A DNA stretch of 64,000 nucleotides, from NCBI GenBank assembly GCA_025363815.1, contig JANYLB010000002.1:1-64000 (forward strand), written 5' to 3'. Position 1 is the first letter of the stretch. Every line of letters begins with the position of its first letter. The DNA is from Actinomycetes bacterium (lineage in GTDB: Bacteria > Actinomycetota > Acidimicrobiia > IMCC26256 > JANYLB01). The notes beneath the pieces were generated by a model, which saw nothing but the letters and a program-made list of their open reading frames with translations, was not told the origin of the DNA and did not search any database. This document shows positions 54,892 through 64,000 of this stretch, piece by piece. The position numbers and the translations under genes were made by a program.

Positions 54892-56064
54892 GTGGATCTG
54901 CGGTACTCAGACAGCGACGAGGAGTTCCGGCGCGAGCTGCGCGAATGGTTGGCGGCTGAGCTGCCGAAGCTGCCGTCGGCGCCTGCCCGCCACGACTGGA
55001 CAGCGCGCCGCGGCTACGACACCGATTGGCAGCGGAGGCTCTTCGACGCCGGCTATGCCGGGATCAACTGGCCGAAGGAGTACGGCGGTCGCGGTGCGTC
55101 GCCGAGCGAGCAGCTCGTCTTCTTGGAGGAGACGGGCCGCGCGCGTGCTCCCTACGTCGGTGTGAACTTTGTCGGCCTGCTCCACGCGGGCCCGACGATC
55201 ATCGCCGAGGGCTCCGAAAAGCAGAAGTCCGCACACTTGCCGCGGATCCTGCAGGGCCAAGAGGTGTGGTGCCAGGGCTTTTCGGAGCCGAACGCGGGGT
55301 CTGATCTCGCGTCGTTGCGAACGCGAGCCGTTCGTGACGGCGATCACTACGTGGTGACCGGCCAAAAGACGTGGTGCAGCTTCGGTCACATCGGCGACGT
55401 CGGCGAGCTGTTGGTGCGCACCGACCCCGACGCGCCGAAGCACAAGGGCATCACCTGGCTGATGCTGCCGATGGACCTGCCTGGAATCGAGATCCGACCC
55501 ATCGAGACGGTGCTCGGCTCTTCGGAGTTCTGTGAGCTGTTCCTCAACGAGGTTCGGGTCCCGGTCGAGAACCGTGTCGGGGCTGAGAACGACGGTTGGC
55601 GCGTCACCAACGTCACGTTGTCGTTCGAGCGCGGTACCGCGTTCGTGAGCGAGCTGGTCGATGCTATGCAGCTCATCGAAGACCTCGCTCCGATGATCGT
55701 CGACCTCGGGCAGCGCCGGGAGCTGGGCCACATTGCCGCCGAGCTCGACGGGCTGTGGGCGTTGACGCAACGTAACGTCACCCAGGCCGAACGCGACGGC
55801 AAGATGGGCCCAGGGGCGATGATGTTGAAGCTCGGCTACACAGAAGCGCGTCAGCGCCTCGGCGAACTGTCGCTGCGGGTGTTGCAGCGCGGTTCCCTCG
55901 ATCTCGGCGAGCCTCACGGTTTCGTCGAGGAGCGGCTTCGCACCCTTGCGCTGACGATCGCCGCGGGTACGTCACAGATCCAACGAAACATCATCGGCGA
56001 GCGCGTTCTCGGGCTGCCTAAGGAACCATCGGCAACCGGGCCGACGCCAGGGAAGGCGCGCTGA
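54892..56064 (+). CDS. Acyl-CoA dehydrogenase
   Basis: WCQGFSEPNAGSDLASLRTRAVRDGDHYVVTGQKTWCSFGHIGD, AGTSQIQRNIIGERVLGLPKEP. Confidence 0.92.
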   Translation: MDLRYSDSDEEFRRELREWLAAELPKLPSAPARHDWTARRGYDTDWQRRLFDAGYAGINWPKEYGGRGASPSEQLVFLEETGRARAPYVGVNFVGLLHAGPTIIAEGSEKQKSAHLPRILQGQEVWCQGFSEPNAGSDLASLRTRAVRDGDHYVVTGQKTWCSFGHIGDVGELLVRTDPDAPKHKGITWLMLPMDLPGIEIRPIETVLGSSEFCELFLNEVRVPVENRVGAENDGWRVTNVTLSFERGTAFVSELVDAMQLIEDLAPMIVDLGQRRELGHIAAELDGLWALTQRNVTQAERDGKMGPGAMMLKLGYTEARQRLGELSLRVLQRGSLDLGEPHGFVEERLRTLALTIAAGTSQIQRNIIGERVLGLPKEPSATGPTPGKAR

Positions 56065-56993
56065 TGCACTTCGATCTCAGCGACGACCAGCGTGATCTGC
56101 GCGATGGCATCCGTAGCCTGCTTGCCGGTTCGTTCCCGATCGAACGTGTCCGCCGCGGATTCGACCGGTCGATGTGGGAAGAGCTCGTCGGAGCCGGAGT
56201 GTTCGGACTGCTAGCCGACGGGTTCACCTGGGCCGACGCCGCGGTCGTGTTCGAGGAGCTCGGCCGGGCCGTCGTGCCGGGTCCACTGGTGTGGGGCCTG
56301 CTCGCGTATGACCCGACGCGTCCTACGCGCATCGTCGGCGGACTCGAACGTCCGGCGGTGGCTACGCCCGCGATGGTCGAGCACCTCGGGGAGATCGATG
56401 TGCTCGTGGTGCTCGACCACGACGGCGTGGCCGAGGTGGACCCCGCAAACGTCATCGGCGGCGCTATCGAATGGCCACTCGATCCACTGACTCCCGTCAC
56501 CAGGGTCGCTGAGGTTCCAGCCGGCGCCCGGATAGCCAGGCCACGCGTCGCCACTGAATGGTTGATGCAGGGCGCTGTGCTCAGTGCCGCTTACGCGGTC
56601 GGCATGGCCGAGGCGTGCTGCGACTTGTCGGTCGCCTACGCGAAGGAGCGGGAGCAGTTCGGCCGGCCGATCGGATCGTTCCAGGCGGTGAAGCACCTCT
56701 GCTCCGACATGGCGGTGCGGGTCGAGGTGGCGCGCGCCGCAGCCCATGCGGCCGCGGTGCATCTCGACGATCGTGGGCTCGGAGGAACGGAACGCGCGGT
56801 GAGCGGTGCGAAGCTGCTGGCCGGTGAGGCCGCGATCGCGAACGGGAGGTCGGCGACGCAGGTGCACGGCGGCATGGGCTTCACCTGGGAGGTCGACGTA
56901 CACCTCTACCTGAAGCGGGCCTGGGTGCTCGACACGGTCTTCGGGAGCGGCGACGTGCACGCAGATCGCGTCGCCGCGGCGCTCGTCCGGTGA
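56064..56993 (+). CDS. Acyl-CoA dehydrogenase (second, shorter subunit-type)
   Basis: AYAKEREQFGRPIGSFQAVKHLCSDMAVRVEVARAAAHAAAV, QVHGGMGFTWEVDVHLYLKRA. Confidence 0.88.
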   Translation: MHFDLSDDQRDLRDGIRSLLAGSFPIERVRRGFDRSMWEELVGAGVFGLLADGFTWADAAVVFEELGRAVVPGPLVWGLLAYDPTRPTRIVGGLERPAVATPAMVEHLGEIDVLVVLDHDGVAEVDPANVIGGAIEWPLDPLTPVTRVAEVPAGARIARPRVATEWLMQGAVLSAAYAVGMAEACCDLSVAYAKEREQFGRPIGSFQAVKHLCSDMAVRVEVARAAAHAAAVHLDDRGLGGTERAVSGAKLLAGEAAIANGRSATQVHGGMGFTWEVDVHLYLKRAWVLDTVFGSGDVHADRVAAALVR

Positions 56994-58540
56994 GCGAGCT
57001 GGAGCCCCACGACGACACTGCGGATGCCGACGGGTGGAAGCCGTTGCTCGAAGACCTGGACGCGCGTCACGCCGAGGCTCGGGCCATGGGTGGATCCGAG
57101 CGCCTCGAGCGTCAGCACGAGCGGGGGCGACTCGACGCCAGGCAGCGGGTAGCGCACCTGCTCGATCCGGGCAGCTTCATCGAGCTCGGGGCGTTGACCG
57201 GGTCGGTGCAGCGGGGTGTCTCGCCGATTGCGCCGGCCGACGCGCTCGTCGCCGGTCACGGAACGATCGACGGCCGTCCGGTGCTGATCGGAGCCGAGGA
57301 CTTCACGGTGATGGGCGGTTCGATCGGTCTCGCCACGAGCGCGAAGCGGCACCGCCTCACCCAGTTGGCCGGCCAGGAGCGGGTGCCGCTCGTGATGCTG
57401 CTCGAGGGGGCAGGTGACCGGGCCCAGAACGCGTTCGAGCGACGCGGTCGCGCGCCGAACGATCTGCAGGCACTCGTGTCGTTGTCGGGGCTGGTTCCGA
57501 CGGTCTGCGTGGTGATGGGATCCTCGGCCGGGCACGGCGCGCTGACGGCACCGTTGATGGACTTCGTCGTGATGGTCGAAGGCGCCGCGCTGTTCAGCGC
57601 CGGTCCGCCGCTCGTGCACGCGGCGATCGGCGAGCAGATCGCGAAGGAAGCGCTCGGAGGCACGCCGGTCCACACCGTCGTGAGTGGCGTCGCGCACAAC
57701 CAGGCATCCGACGATGCCGGCGCGCTCGATCTCGTGCGCCGATACCTTTCGTACCTCCCGTCGAACGCGTGGGCGCATCCCCCCACGACCGAGGGTGGTG
57801 ATGCCGGCCCTCGCCGGCTCGACACGCTGACCGAGCTGATCCCGGCTGATCTGCGCCGCGCCTACGACGTGCGAACAGTCATCGAGCTGATCTGCGACCA
57901 CGGGACCGTGCTGGAGATCGCGCCCGCGTTCGGTCGCCCGATCGTGGTCGCGCTGGCGCGACTCGGTGGTGAGGTGGTGGCAGTGGTTGCGAACCAGCCG
58001 GCAGTGAAGGCCGGCGCTATCGACTCCGACTCCGCCGACAAGGCCGCCCATTTCCTCGAGATCGCCGACGCATTCCATCTGCCGGTGTTGTTCCTGGCCG
58101 ACAACCCGGGCGTGCTTGCCGGGAGTGTGTCGGAGCGCAACGGGATACTCCGTCACGCCGCGCGGATGTTCGCGGCGCAGGCCAGGGTGACGAGCCCGAA
58201 GCTCCACGTCACGCTACGCAAGGCGTACGGGTTCGGAAGCTCCCTGATGGGGATGAACCCTTTCGACGGCCAAACGGTCACGTTGGCATTGCCGGGCACG
58301 CGGCTCGGTGCGATGCCGGCCGACAGCGGCGCGGCGGCGGCCAAGCTCGAGAGTGACGCTGCGATGGTGCTCGCCAACGCCGAGGTAGGGGGTGCCTACT
58401 CCGCGGCAGACACGATGAGCTACGACGATGTCATCGATCCACGCGACCTGCGAGATCGTCTCCTGGGTGCGCTCCGTTTGAGCGCGGCCCGACGCGCACA
58501 GCCCGTCGCACCGGTGGAGCACCGCGGCATCCGCCCCTGA
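56990..58540 (+). CDS. Acyl-CoA carboxylase carboxyltransferase family protein
   Basis: ERLERQHERGRLDARQRVAHLLDPGSFIELGALTGS, DFTVMGGSIGLATSAKRHRL, LADNPGVLAGSVSERNGILRHAARMFAAQA. Confidence 0.87.
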   Translation: MSELEPHDDTADADGWKPLLEDLDARHAEARAMGGSERLERQHERGRLDARQRVAHLLDPGSFIELGALTGSVQRGVSPIAPADALVAGHGTIDGRPVLIGAEDFTVMGGSIGLATSAKRHRLTQLAGQERVPLVMLLEGAGDRAQNAFERRGRAPNDLQALVSLSGLVPTVCVVMGSSAGHGALTAPLMDFVVMVEGAALFSAGPPLVHAAIGEQIAKEALGGTPVHTVVSGVAHNQASDDAGALDLVRRYLSYLPSNAWAHPPTTEGGDAGPRRLDTLTELIPADLRRAYDVRTVIELICDHGTVLEIAPAFGRPIVVALARLGGEVVAVVANQPAVKAGAIDSDSADKAAHFLEIADAFHLPVLFLADNPGVLAGSVSERNGILRHAARMFAAQARVTSPKLHVTLRKAYGFGSSLMGMNPFDGQTVTLALPGTRLGAMPADSGAAAAKLESDAAMVLANAEVGGAYSAADTMSYDDVIDPRDLRDRLLGALRLSAARRAQPVAPVEHRGIRP

Positions 58541-58597
58541 GCAAGCTCGGCCCCCACTTGGCCGCGCCGCCGCCGAACCGGGCTGCGCGCGGGTGGA

Positions 58598-59341
58598 TCA
58601 GCGGGTCTTGCGGGCGGTCCAGATCTCCTCGGCGGGCCAGCGACGGGACCAGCGATAGTCGACGAACTCGGTGTAGGTAGTCTCGGCGTGTTTCGGCGCG
58701 CGGAGATGGATCAGGTTCTCGATCTCGAACCGGTTGCGGTGCAGGAGGCTGATCCAGTCGCCGTAGGGCAGCTGGAACTCGGCGACACCGTCGGGCCAGG
58801 TGATCTCGTGGGTTCGAAACCACCCGCGCTGGAGCTTGCGGGTCGAGCCGTTGTCGTCGTCGGTGAGCCACTTGACGAAGCTCGACAGGCAGAACGCGAG
58901 CAGACCACCGGGTCGCAAGAGGCGGGTGGCTTCGGCCACGGTGATTTCCGGTTCGCAGAAGCTCATCGCACCGTGGTCGCAGAACACGATGTCGAACGAG
59001 GCATCACGCAGCGGAACTGCTTCGCCGCTGGCACACACGAGCGGGAGCGCGCTGTCGGCGTAGCCAAGTTGGACGTGCGACTGGTCGAGTCCGACGGGCC
59101 GGGCCCCCAGTGCCGCCAACGCTCGTGACCATTGCGCCGCGCCACAACCAAACTCGAGCACGTCGAGACCAGCGACGTCACCGAGGACGTGCAGCTTGTT
59201 CTCGGGGATGAACCACGCGCCCCAGGCGAGCGGTGCTTCGTCGAGTCGCGCGCCGTGCGCAGCTTGGTAGTCATGGGCGTCGGCATTCCAGAAGACACGG
59301 TTGTGCTTCTCGTGCTCGCCGGATCCAGGTGTGGGGCTCAT
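58598..59341 (-). CDS. Class I SAM-dependent methyltransferase
   Basis: VLEFGCGAAQWSRALAALGARPVGLDQSHVQL, FDIVFCDHGAMSFCEPEITVAEATRLLRPGGLLAFCL. Confidence 0.87.
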   Translation of the reverse strand: MSPTPGSGEHEKHNRVFWNADAHDYQAAHGARLDEAPLAWGAWFIPENKLHVLGDVAGLDVLEFGCGAAQWSRALAALGARPVGLDQSHVQLGYADSALPLVCASGEAVPLRDASFDIVFCDHGAMSFCEPEITVAEATRLLRPGGLLAFCLSSFVKWLTDDDNGSTRKLQRGWFRTHEITWPDGVAEFQLPYGDWISLLHRNRFEIENLIHLRAPKHAETTYTEFVDYRWSRRWPAEEIWTARKTR

Positions 59342-59411
59342 CTGATCGTCCCCGCGAGCAGATAGACGATGAGTCGCTCCCGAGACAGGAACAAAGGGTG
59401 GCCTGTTGGCA

Positions 59412-60590
59412 TCAGACGATCCGGACCGGGAGGCGGCTGAAGCCGCGGACGTTGGCGGAATGCACCCGTTCGAGACCGTCGTGGTCGATCTCGTACTCGC
59501 CGAGAACGGGGAGCAGTGTCTCGAGCGCGACGCGCGCCTCGAGGCGCGCCAGGCCAGCGCCGAGGCAGTGGTGGATGCCGTGGCCGAACGCGAGGTGACC
59601 GGCGGGGTTGCGGGTGATGTCGAGCTCGTCGGCCCGCTCCCATCGCCGTTCGTCGCGATTCGCCGACCCGAAGAGCAGGAGTCCCTTGCTCCCTTGCGGC
59701 AGGGTCACGCCGTGCAGGGTGACGTCTCGGGTGAGAAGGCGAGCGAGCGACTGCGTGCTGGTGTCGAAGCGGAGCACCTCTTCCACGCCGGCCGCGATCC
59801 GCGTCGGGTCGGCGAGCAGCTTGGCTCGTTGATCGGGAAAGGCGTGCAGCCAGAACACGGCGTTGCCGAGCAGCTTCGTCGTCGTCTCGTTGCCGGCGAT
59901 CAGGAGGAGAAAGCAGAAGCCGAGGATTTCGCTGTGCGTGAGGTCGGTGTCGCCCTCGCCCGCGGCGAGCAGGGCACTCACGAGGTCGCCGCCCGGGTCG
60001 TTGCGACGATCGGTGATGAGATGTTCAAAGTACGCGTAGAGCTTCATCGCGCCGTCGATTCCGGCGGGGGTGATCTGGGAATCACCCGGCTCGCGGTGGA
60101 GCATGGCGTCGGAGTGGCCACGCAGCTCGTCCTGCTCGGCGCGGGGGACGCCGAGCATCTCGCTGATCACAGCCATCGGGAGCCGGGCCGCGAAGTCGCC
60201 GACCACATCGATGGAGTCGCGGTCGCGAAATGGCTTGATGAGTTCGGCCGACAACCAACGGATCGGATCTTCGAGGGCGGCGACCCGCTTGGGGGTGAAG
60301 GCCCGACTCACCAGGCCGCGCAGGCGCGTGTGGCGTGGCGGATCGGTTTCGATCAGCATCGGCTCGACTGCCTCGGCCCGTCGTTCGAGCGTGATTCCGC
60401 CCGAGGACGAGAACGTCAATGTGTTGTTCAGCGCGGCGCGAACGTCATCGTCGCGCGAGAGAGCCCAGAAGCCGTGCTCCGGATCCAGGTACGCGGGCGC
60501 GCCATCGCGCAAGCGACGGTAGAGCGGATACGGGTCTTCGTGGATCTCGTATGCGAACGGATCGAACCGAACGGGTTGGTTGGCGGTCAC
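59412..60590 (-). CDS. Cytochrome P450
   Basis: Heme loop LAFGHGIHHCLGAGLARLE; I-helix LLIAGNETTTKLLGNA; EEVLRFDT. Confidence 0.93.
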   Translation of the reverse strand: MTANQPVRFDPFAYEIHEDPYPLYRRLRDGAPAYLDPEHGFWALSRDDDVRAALNNTLTFSSSGGITLERRAEAVEPMLIETDPPRHTRLRGLVSRAFTPKRVAALEDPIRWLSAELIKPFRDRDSIDVVGDFAARLPMAVISEMLGVPRAEQDELRGHSDAMLHREPGDSQITPAGIDGAMKLYAYFEHLITDRRNDPGGDLVSALLAAGEGDTDLTHSEILGFCFLLLIAGNETTTKLLGNAVFWLHAFPDQRAKLLADPTRIAAGVEEVLRFDTSTQSLARLLTRDVTLHGVTLPQGSKGLLLFGSANRDERRWERADELDITRNPAGHLAFGHGIHHCLGAGLARLEARVALETLLPVLGEYEIDHDGLERVHSANVRGFSRLPVRIV

Positions 60591-60600
60591 CGGGCCGACA

Positions 60601-61266
60601 TCACTGGATCGAGAGCAGTCGGACTATTGCGGTGTAGTGGCAGGCCAACGCAGCGATCACGCACGCGTGAAAGATCTCGTGGTAGCCGAACGTCTGGGGC
60701 CACGGATCCGGCCGCCGGGTCGCGTGCATGATCGCCCCGCCCGTGTAGAGGACGCCACCGGCGAAGATGAGCGCGACCGTGACCACTCCGGCGTTGATCC
60801 AGAGATCGGGAATCGCGATCACTGCGACCCAGCCGAGCGTCACGTAGACCGCAGTCACGTATCCCTTGGGAGGATGGATCGGAAGCCACTCGAACGCGAT
60901 TCCGGCGATCGTCCCCGTCCAGACCAGCACGAGCACGACGGTCGCCCACCCACTGCTCATTCCGATGAGCGCGACCGCGGTGTAGGTGCCCGCAATCATC
61001 AGGAAGATCGTGGTGTGGTCGAGTTGTAGGAGCCGTTCGGTGGCCGTGAGCGACCAATTGCCACGGTGGAGGAGGGCGCTCACCCCGAGCATCGCGCTCG
61101 CGGCCAGCGCGAAGACCGCGGCGGCGAAGCGGGGCACCCCGTTGGGCGCGTAAGCGACGAGAGCGATGCCGGCGATCACCGAGAATACGAAGCCGTACAT
61201 GTGCAGGACCCCGCGGAGGCGGGGCTTGTTGGTGACCGTTAGTAGGGGGGAACGGTGTTCAGCCAC
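60601..61266 (-). CDS. Hemolysin III (PAQR/HlyIII) family membrane protein
   Basis: SALLHRGNWSLTATERLLQLDHTTIFLMIAGTYTAVAL...GYHEIFHACVIAALACHYTAIVRLL. Confidence 0.88.
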   Translation of the reverse strand: MAEHRSPLLTVTNKPRLRGVLHMYGFVFSVIAGIALVAYAPNGVPRFAAAVFALAASAMLGVSALLHRGNWSLTATERLLQLDHTTIFLMIAGTYTAVALIGMSSGWATVVLVLVWTGTIAGIAFEWLPIHPPKGYVTAVYVTLGWVAVIAIPDLWINAGVVTVALIFAGGVLYTGGAIMHATRRPDPWPQTFGYHEIFHACVIAALACHYTAIVRLLSIQ

Positions 61267-61288
61267 GTCTCCGACGCTACCGGCTCCG

Positions 61289-62068
61289 TCAGTCAAGAGG
61301 GCGAGGCGCGACGGGTTGCACCTCGATCGTGTCGAAGTGCACCCCCGGCGGCGTCGTGACTGCGAGCACCACCGCCCGCGCGACATCGGAGGGGTCCATC
61401 ACGCCCCAGTGGCGCTGGTTACCGAAGTGCTGCCAGCGTTCGACCAACGCGCCGAACTGTTGCGGGTCGCCCCACTCGGATGCGAAGTCGGTTATTGTCG
61501 GTCCGACCCGCACCGTCGTGACCCGAATCCCCGTCCCCTCGACCTCGTAGGCGAGCCCGCGGGCGATGTGTTCCGCCGCTGCCTTCGTCGCGCCATAGGT
61601 GACGAGCCCGGGCCGGGGGTTGTGCACGGCGTCGGAGGAGATGAACACCACATCGCCGGGAGCGTTCGCGGCGAGCAGGCGAGCGACCACCGCCCGGCTC
61701 GGGAGCAACGCGCCGAGCACGTTGGTTGCGAGCATGTCGCGCAGCCGGTCGGGGTCGACCGCGGCGATGTCGCCGGGCCAGGCGCAGCCCGCGTTGTTGA
61801 CGAGCACGTCGATGGGCCCGAGCGCGTCGGTCGCGTTTGCGGCGAAGGTCTCCACCGAATCGGGATCGGTCACGTCGAGCGGCTGCACGAACGCGGTGCC
61901 GCCGGCGTCGGTGACCCTGGTCGCCGTCTCGCCAAGCGCGTCGATGCGGCGGGCGCCGACCGCGACCCTCCAGCCGAGCTCGCCGAACGCGACCGCGATG
62001 GCTCGCCCGATTCCGGCCGACGCACCCGTGACGAGCGCGGTCCGGGCCCGGTTCTCAACTGACGTCAT
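61289..62068 (-). CDS. SDR family oxidoreductase
   Basis: TALVTGASAGIGRAIAVAFGELGWRVAVGARR, VTYGATKAAAEHIARGLAYE. Confidence 0.9.
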   Translation of the reverse strand: MTSVENRARTALVTGASAGIGRAIAVAFGELGWRVAVGARRIDALGETATRVTDAGGTAFVQPLDVTDPDSVETFAANATDALGPIDVLVNNAGCAWPGDIAAVDPDRLRDMLATNVLGALLPSRAVVARLLAANAPGDVVFISSDAVHNPRPGLVTYGATKAAAEHIARGLAYEVEGTGIRVTTVRVGPTITDFASEWGDPQQFGALVERWQHFGNQRHWGVMDPSDVARAVVLAVTTPPGVHFDTIEVQPVAPRPLD

Positions 62069-63048
62069 ATCCACGCCACGACCGGTCCGGCGGCTTCGAT
62101 CAGGTCCTTCGTTCGGGTCCAGTCGACATCGTCTCCCCACACCTCGACGCGTATCGGATCGGGCGCGGCGTCGAGCACGGCACGGGTCGTTTCGTCGACG
62201 GGATCGGTGGTCACCGCGATCGCGTTCTTGCCGCGGAGAGTCGCCGCGAGCGCGAGGGCAGCGGCGATGCCGGGCTTCGAGACAGCAGGCACGCAGATGC
62301 TCCCGGGCTGGTTGGTCGGGAAGGTGCGGGCCAGCCACAGGCCGGCTGGGCCGGGCTGGCCGAACACGATGGCATCGGGATCGAGTGACTGCTTGAGGTC
62401 CATCACCGCGCGTGCCGGATGGCGCGGTAGCGATTCGTCGACGTAGCCAGGCTGAGCCACGGCGGCGATCCTTGCATAGAGATTGTTGGGTTCAATCGGG
62501 AGCGAACGCGGATCGGTGTACGTCGGGAGGGCCTCGAGGAACTTCGGAGGCACCTCGACCACCGGAGCGAGCGCGTAACGCTCGGGTGGTGACTCGACGG
62601 GGTCGATCCCTGTAGCGAGGATCAGGTCGTAGTCGGAGAAGCCGAGCAGCGTGAAATCGTCGGCCTGGAGCCCGCAGGTTCCCATGTGATGCGGGCTGTC
62701 CCATTCGAATGCGCCTTTGGCCCCCCAGGTATTCGCCACCGGCGCGTTGAAGTGCGCGGCGGCGGCTCGGAGCCCGGGAAGGTGGCCTCGGAGCACGCCG
62801 GGCCCGGCAAGGATCACGATCCGTTCACCGTGGATCGAGTATTCGACGAGCTCGCTGGTCCGGTACCAGGGTGTTCCGAGCGCGACGTCGAACGCGGCGG
62901 GGACCTCGACGTCGTCGAATTCGCGGGCGAGCTCGGGCGACAGGTCGCGCAGCAGGTCGCCGATCGTCATCGGGGTGGGCATCTCGATCGCTGCGCTCAC
63001 TACCCGGCCGGTTCCGGGCGCGACGCGCGGGGGGCTCGCTCGCTCCAC
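62065..63048 (-). CDS. Thiamine-pyrophosphate-enzyme-like protein (central-domain type, truncated architecture)
   Basis: RIVILAGPGVLRGHLPGLRAAAAHFNAPVANTWGAKGAFEWDSPHHMGTCGLQADDFTLLGFSDYDLILATGIDPVES. Confidence 0.55.
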   Translation of the reverse strand: MERASPPRVAPGTGRVVSAAIEMPTPMTIGDLLRDLSPELAREFDDVEVPAAFDVALGTPWYRTSELVEYSIHGERIVILAGPGVLRGHLPGLRAAAAHFNAPVANTWGAKGAFEWDSPHHMGTCGLQADDFTLLGFSDYDLILATGIDPVESPPERYALAPVVEVPPKFLEALPTYTDPRSLPIEPNNLYARIAAVAQPGYVDESLPRHPARAVMDLKQSLDPDAIVFGQPGPAGLWLARTFPTNQPGSICVPAVSKPGIAAALALAATLRGKNAIAVTTDPVDETTRAVLDAAPDPIRVEVWGDDVDWTRTKDLIEAAGPVVAWI

Positions 63049-63074
63049 ATGGGCCGAGGCTAGAGTCCCGGCCC

Positions 63075-64000
63075 GTGTCGCGCCGGGTATGTGTCGTGGG
63101 AATCGGGCTGTCCGACGGACCGAAGACGCCCGAGCTGACCGGGATCATGCTCGAGGTGCAGGCCTTCGGCCGAGCCCTCGCGGATGCCGGTCTCACCAAG
63201 GACGAGGTCGGCGGGCTGGCGTCAGCCGGCTACGGCGGCCTGCACGAGGTCCAGCTCGCCGAGTATCTGGGGATGCAGCCACGCTGGCTCGACTCCACGT
63301 CGGTCGGCGGGTCGAGCTTCGAGTTCCACCTGCTGCACGCCTACCGCGCGATCGAGGCGGGCGACGTCGACACCGTTGCCATCGTATACGGCAACAACGA
63401 GCTCTCGGCCGCCGGTCGTTCGCTCGGAACCGGCCGTAGCGGAGGTGGCGCGGGCGCGATGCCGTTGCCGATGAGCTATGAGTTGTCGACCGGACTCACG
63501 CTCGTCGGCGCGTACGCGATGGCCGCACGGCGCCACATGTACGAGTACGGCACGACGTCTGAGCAGCTCGCGTCGATAGCGGTGCAGATCCGAGAGCATG
63601 CGGCTCGAAATCCGAATGCGATGTACCGCGATCCCATCACCGTCGACGACGTGCTCGCCTCCAGGCTCGTCGCCGACCCGCTGCACAAGCTCGACTGCTG
63701 CGTGGTGTCCGACGGCGGGTGCGCCATCATCCTGACCACAGAGGACCGAGCGCGGGATCTGGCGCACCGCCCGGTCTATGTGCGGGGCGCGGCCGCGGGA
63801 ATGACCCATCATTCGATACAGGCGATGCCCGACCTCACCGCCACAGCCGGTGCGTTCACGGGGCGCAAAGCGTTCGCCGACGCCGGAATCTCGGCGGCCG
63901 ATGTCGACACGTTCCAGATGTACGATTCGTTCACCTACACGGTGCTCGTCTGCCTCGAAGACCTCGGCTTCTGCGCCAAAGGCGAGGGCGGACCGTTCGC
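63075..64000 (+). CDS. Thiolase family/lipid-transfer-type acetyltransferase (truncated by window edge)
   Basis: Frame from GTG at 63075: VSRRVCVVGIGLSDGPKTPELTGIMLEVQAFGRALADAGLTKDEVGGLASAGYGGLHEVQLAEYLGMQPRWLDSTSVGGSSFEFHLLHAYRAIEAGDVDTVAIVYGN...CCVVSDGGCAIILTTEDRA. Not in ORF track (open at edge). Confidence 0.85.
   Translation, partial: MSRRVCVVGIGLSDGPKTPELTGIMLEVQAFGRALADAGLTKDEVGGLASAGYGGLHEVQLAEYLGMQPRWLDSTSVGGSSFEFHLLHAYRAIEAGDVDTVAIVYGNNELSAAGRSLGTGRSGGGAGAMPLPMSYELSTGLTLVGAYAMAARRHMYEYGTTSEQLASIAVQIREHAARNPNAMYRDPITVDDVLASRLVADPLHKLDCCVVSDGGCAIILTTEDRARDLAHRPVYVRGAAAGMTHHSIQAMPDLTATAGAFTGRKAFADAGISAADVDTFQMYDSFTYTVLVCLEDLGFCAKGEGGPF

Noticed and set aside
59406-60731. 441-aa plus-strand ORF
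   Set aside because: Shadow of the second P450 on the minus strand.
1-64000. CRISPR arrays, tRNA/rRNA genes, transposases, phage or defence islands
   Set aside because: None recognisable by eye; no repeat-spacer pattern, cloverleaf T-loop signature or transposase motif was noticed, though tRNAscan and a CRISPR finder would be decisive.

Overview
GC-rich, actinobacterial-looking chromosomal window (no rRNA, tRNA, CRISPR or transposase recognised). It is dense in catabolic and lipid-type genes: four AMP-forming acyl-CoA/acid ligases, four luciferase-like flavin oxidoreductases, two paralogous TIM-barrel amidohydrolases, an ALDH, two P450s, an acyl-CoA dehydrogenase pair with a carboxyltransferase, a thiolase and several SDRs. 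There is also an amine-catabolism operon (APC permease, choline-kinase-like kinase, GcvT-type FAD demethylase, gamma-glutamyl-amine synthetase, C26 hydrolase), a TetR-controlled heterodimeric ABC exporter, ogt and lysS. Two partial genes at the window edges are absent from the ORF track: a LivH-like permease at the left and a thiolase at the right. Main second-look items: (1) a cobalamin-riboswitch-like leader in front of a secreted lipoprotein with an alpha6/alpha6 repeat architecture reminiscent of intrinsic factor/transcobalamin; (2) a secreted protein with a PHM-like two-copper monooxygenase ligand pattern fused to a C-terminal cupredoxin; (3) a recurrent operator ATCTGACG-NNN-CGTCAGAT at five promoters, including both amidohydrolase paralogues, whose regulator is probably outside the window; (4) other palindromic operators; (5) a secreted beta-propeller-like gene split by one in-frame TAA. 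All assignments come from reading motifs by eye; no searches were run.
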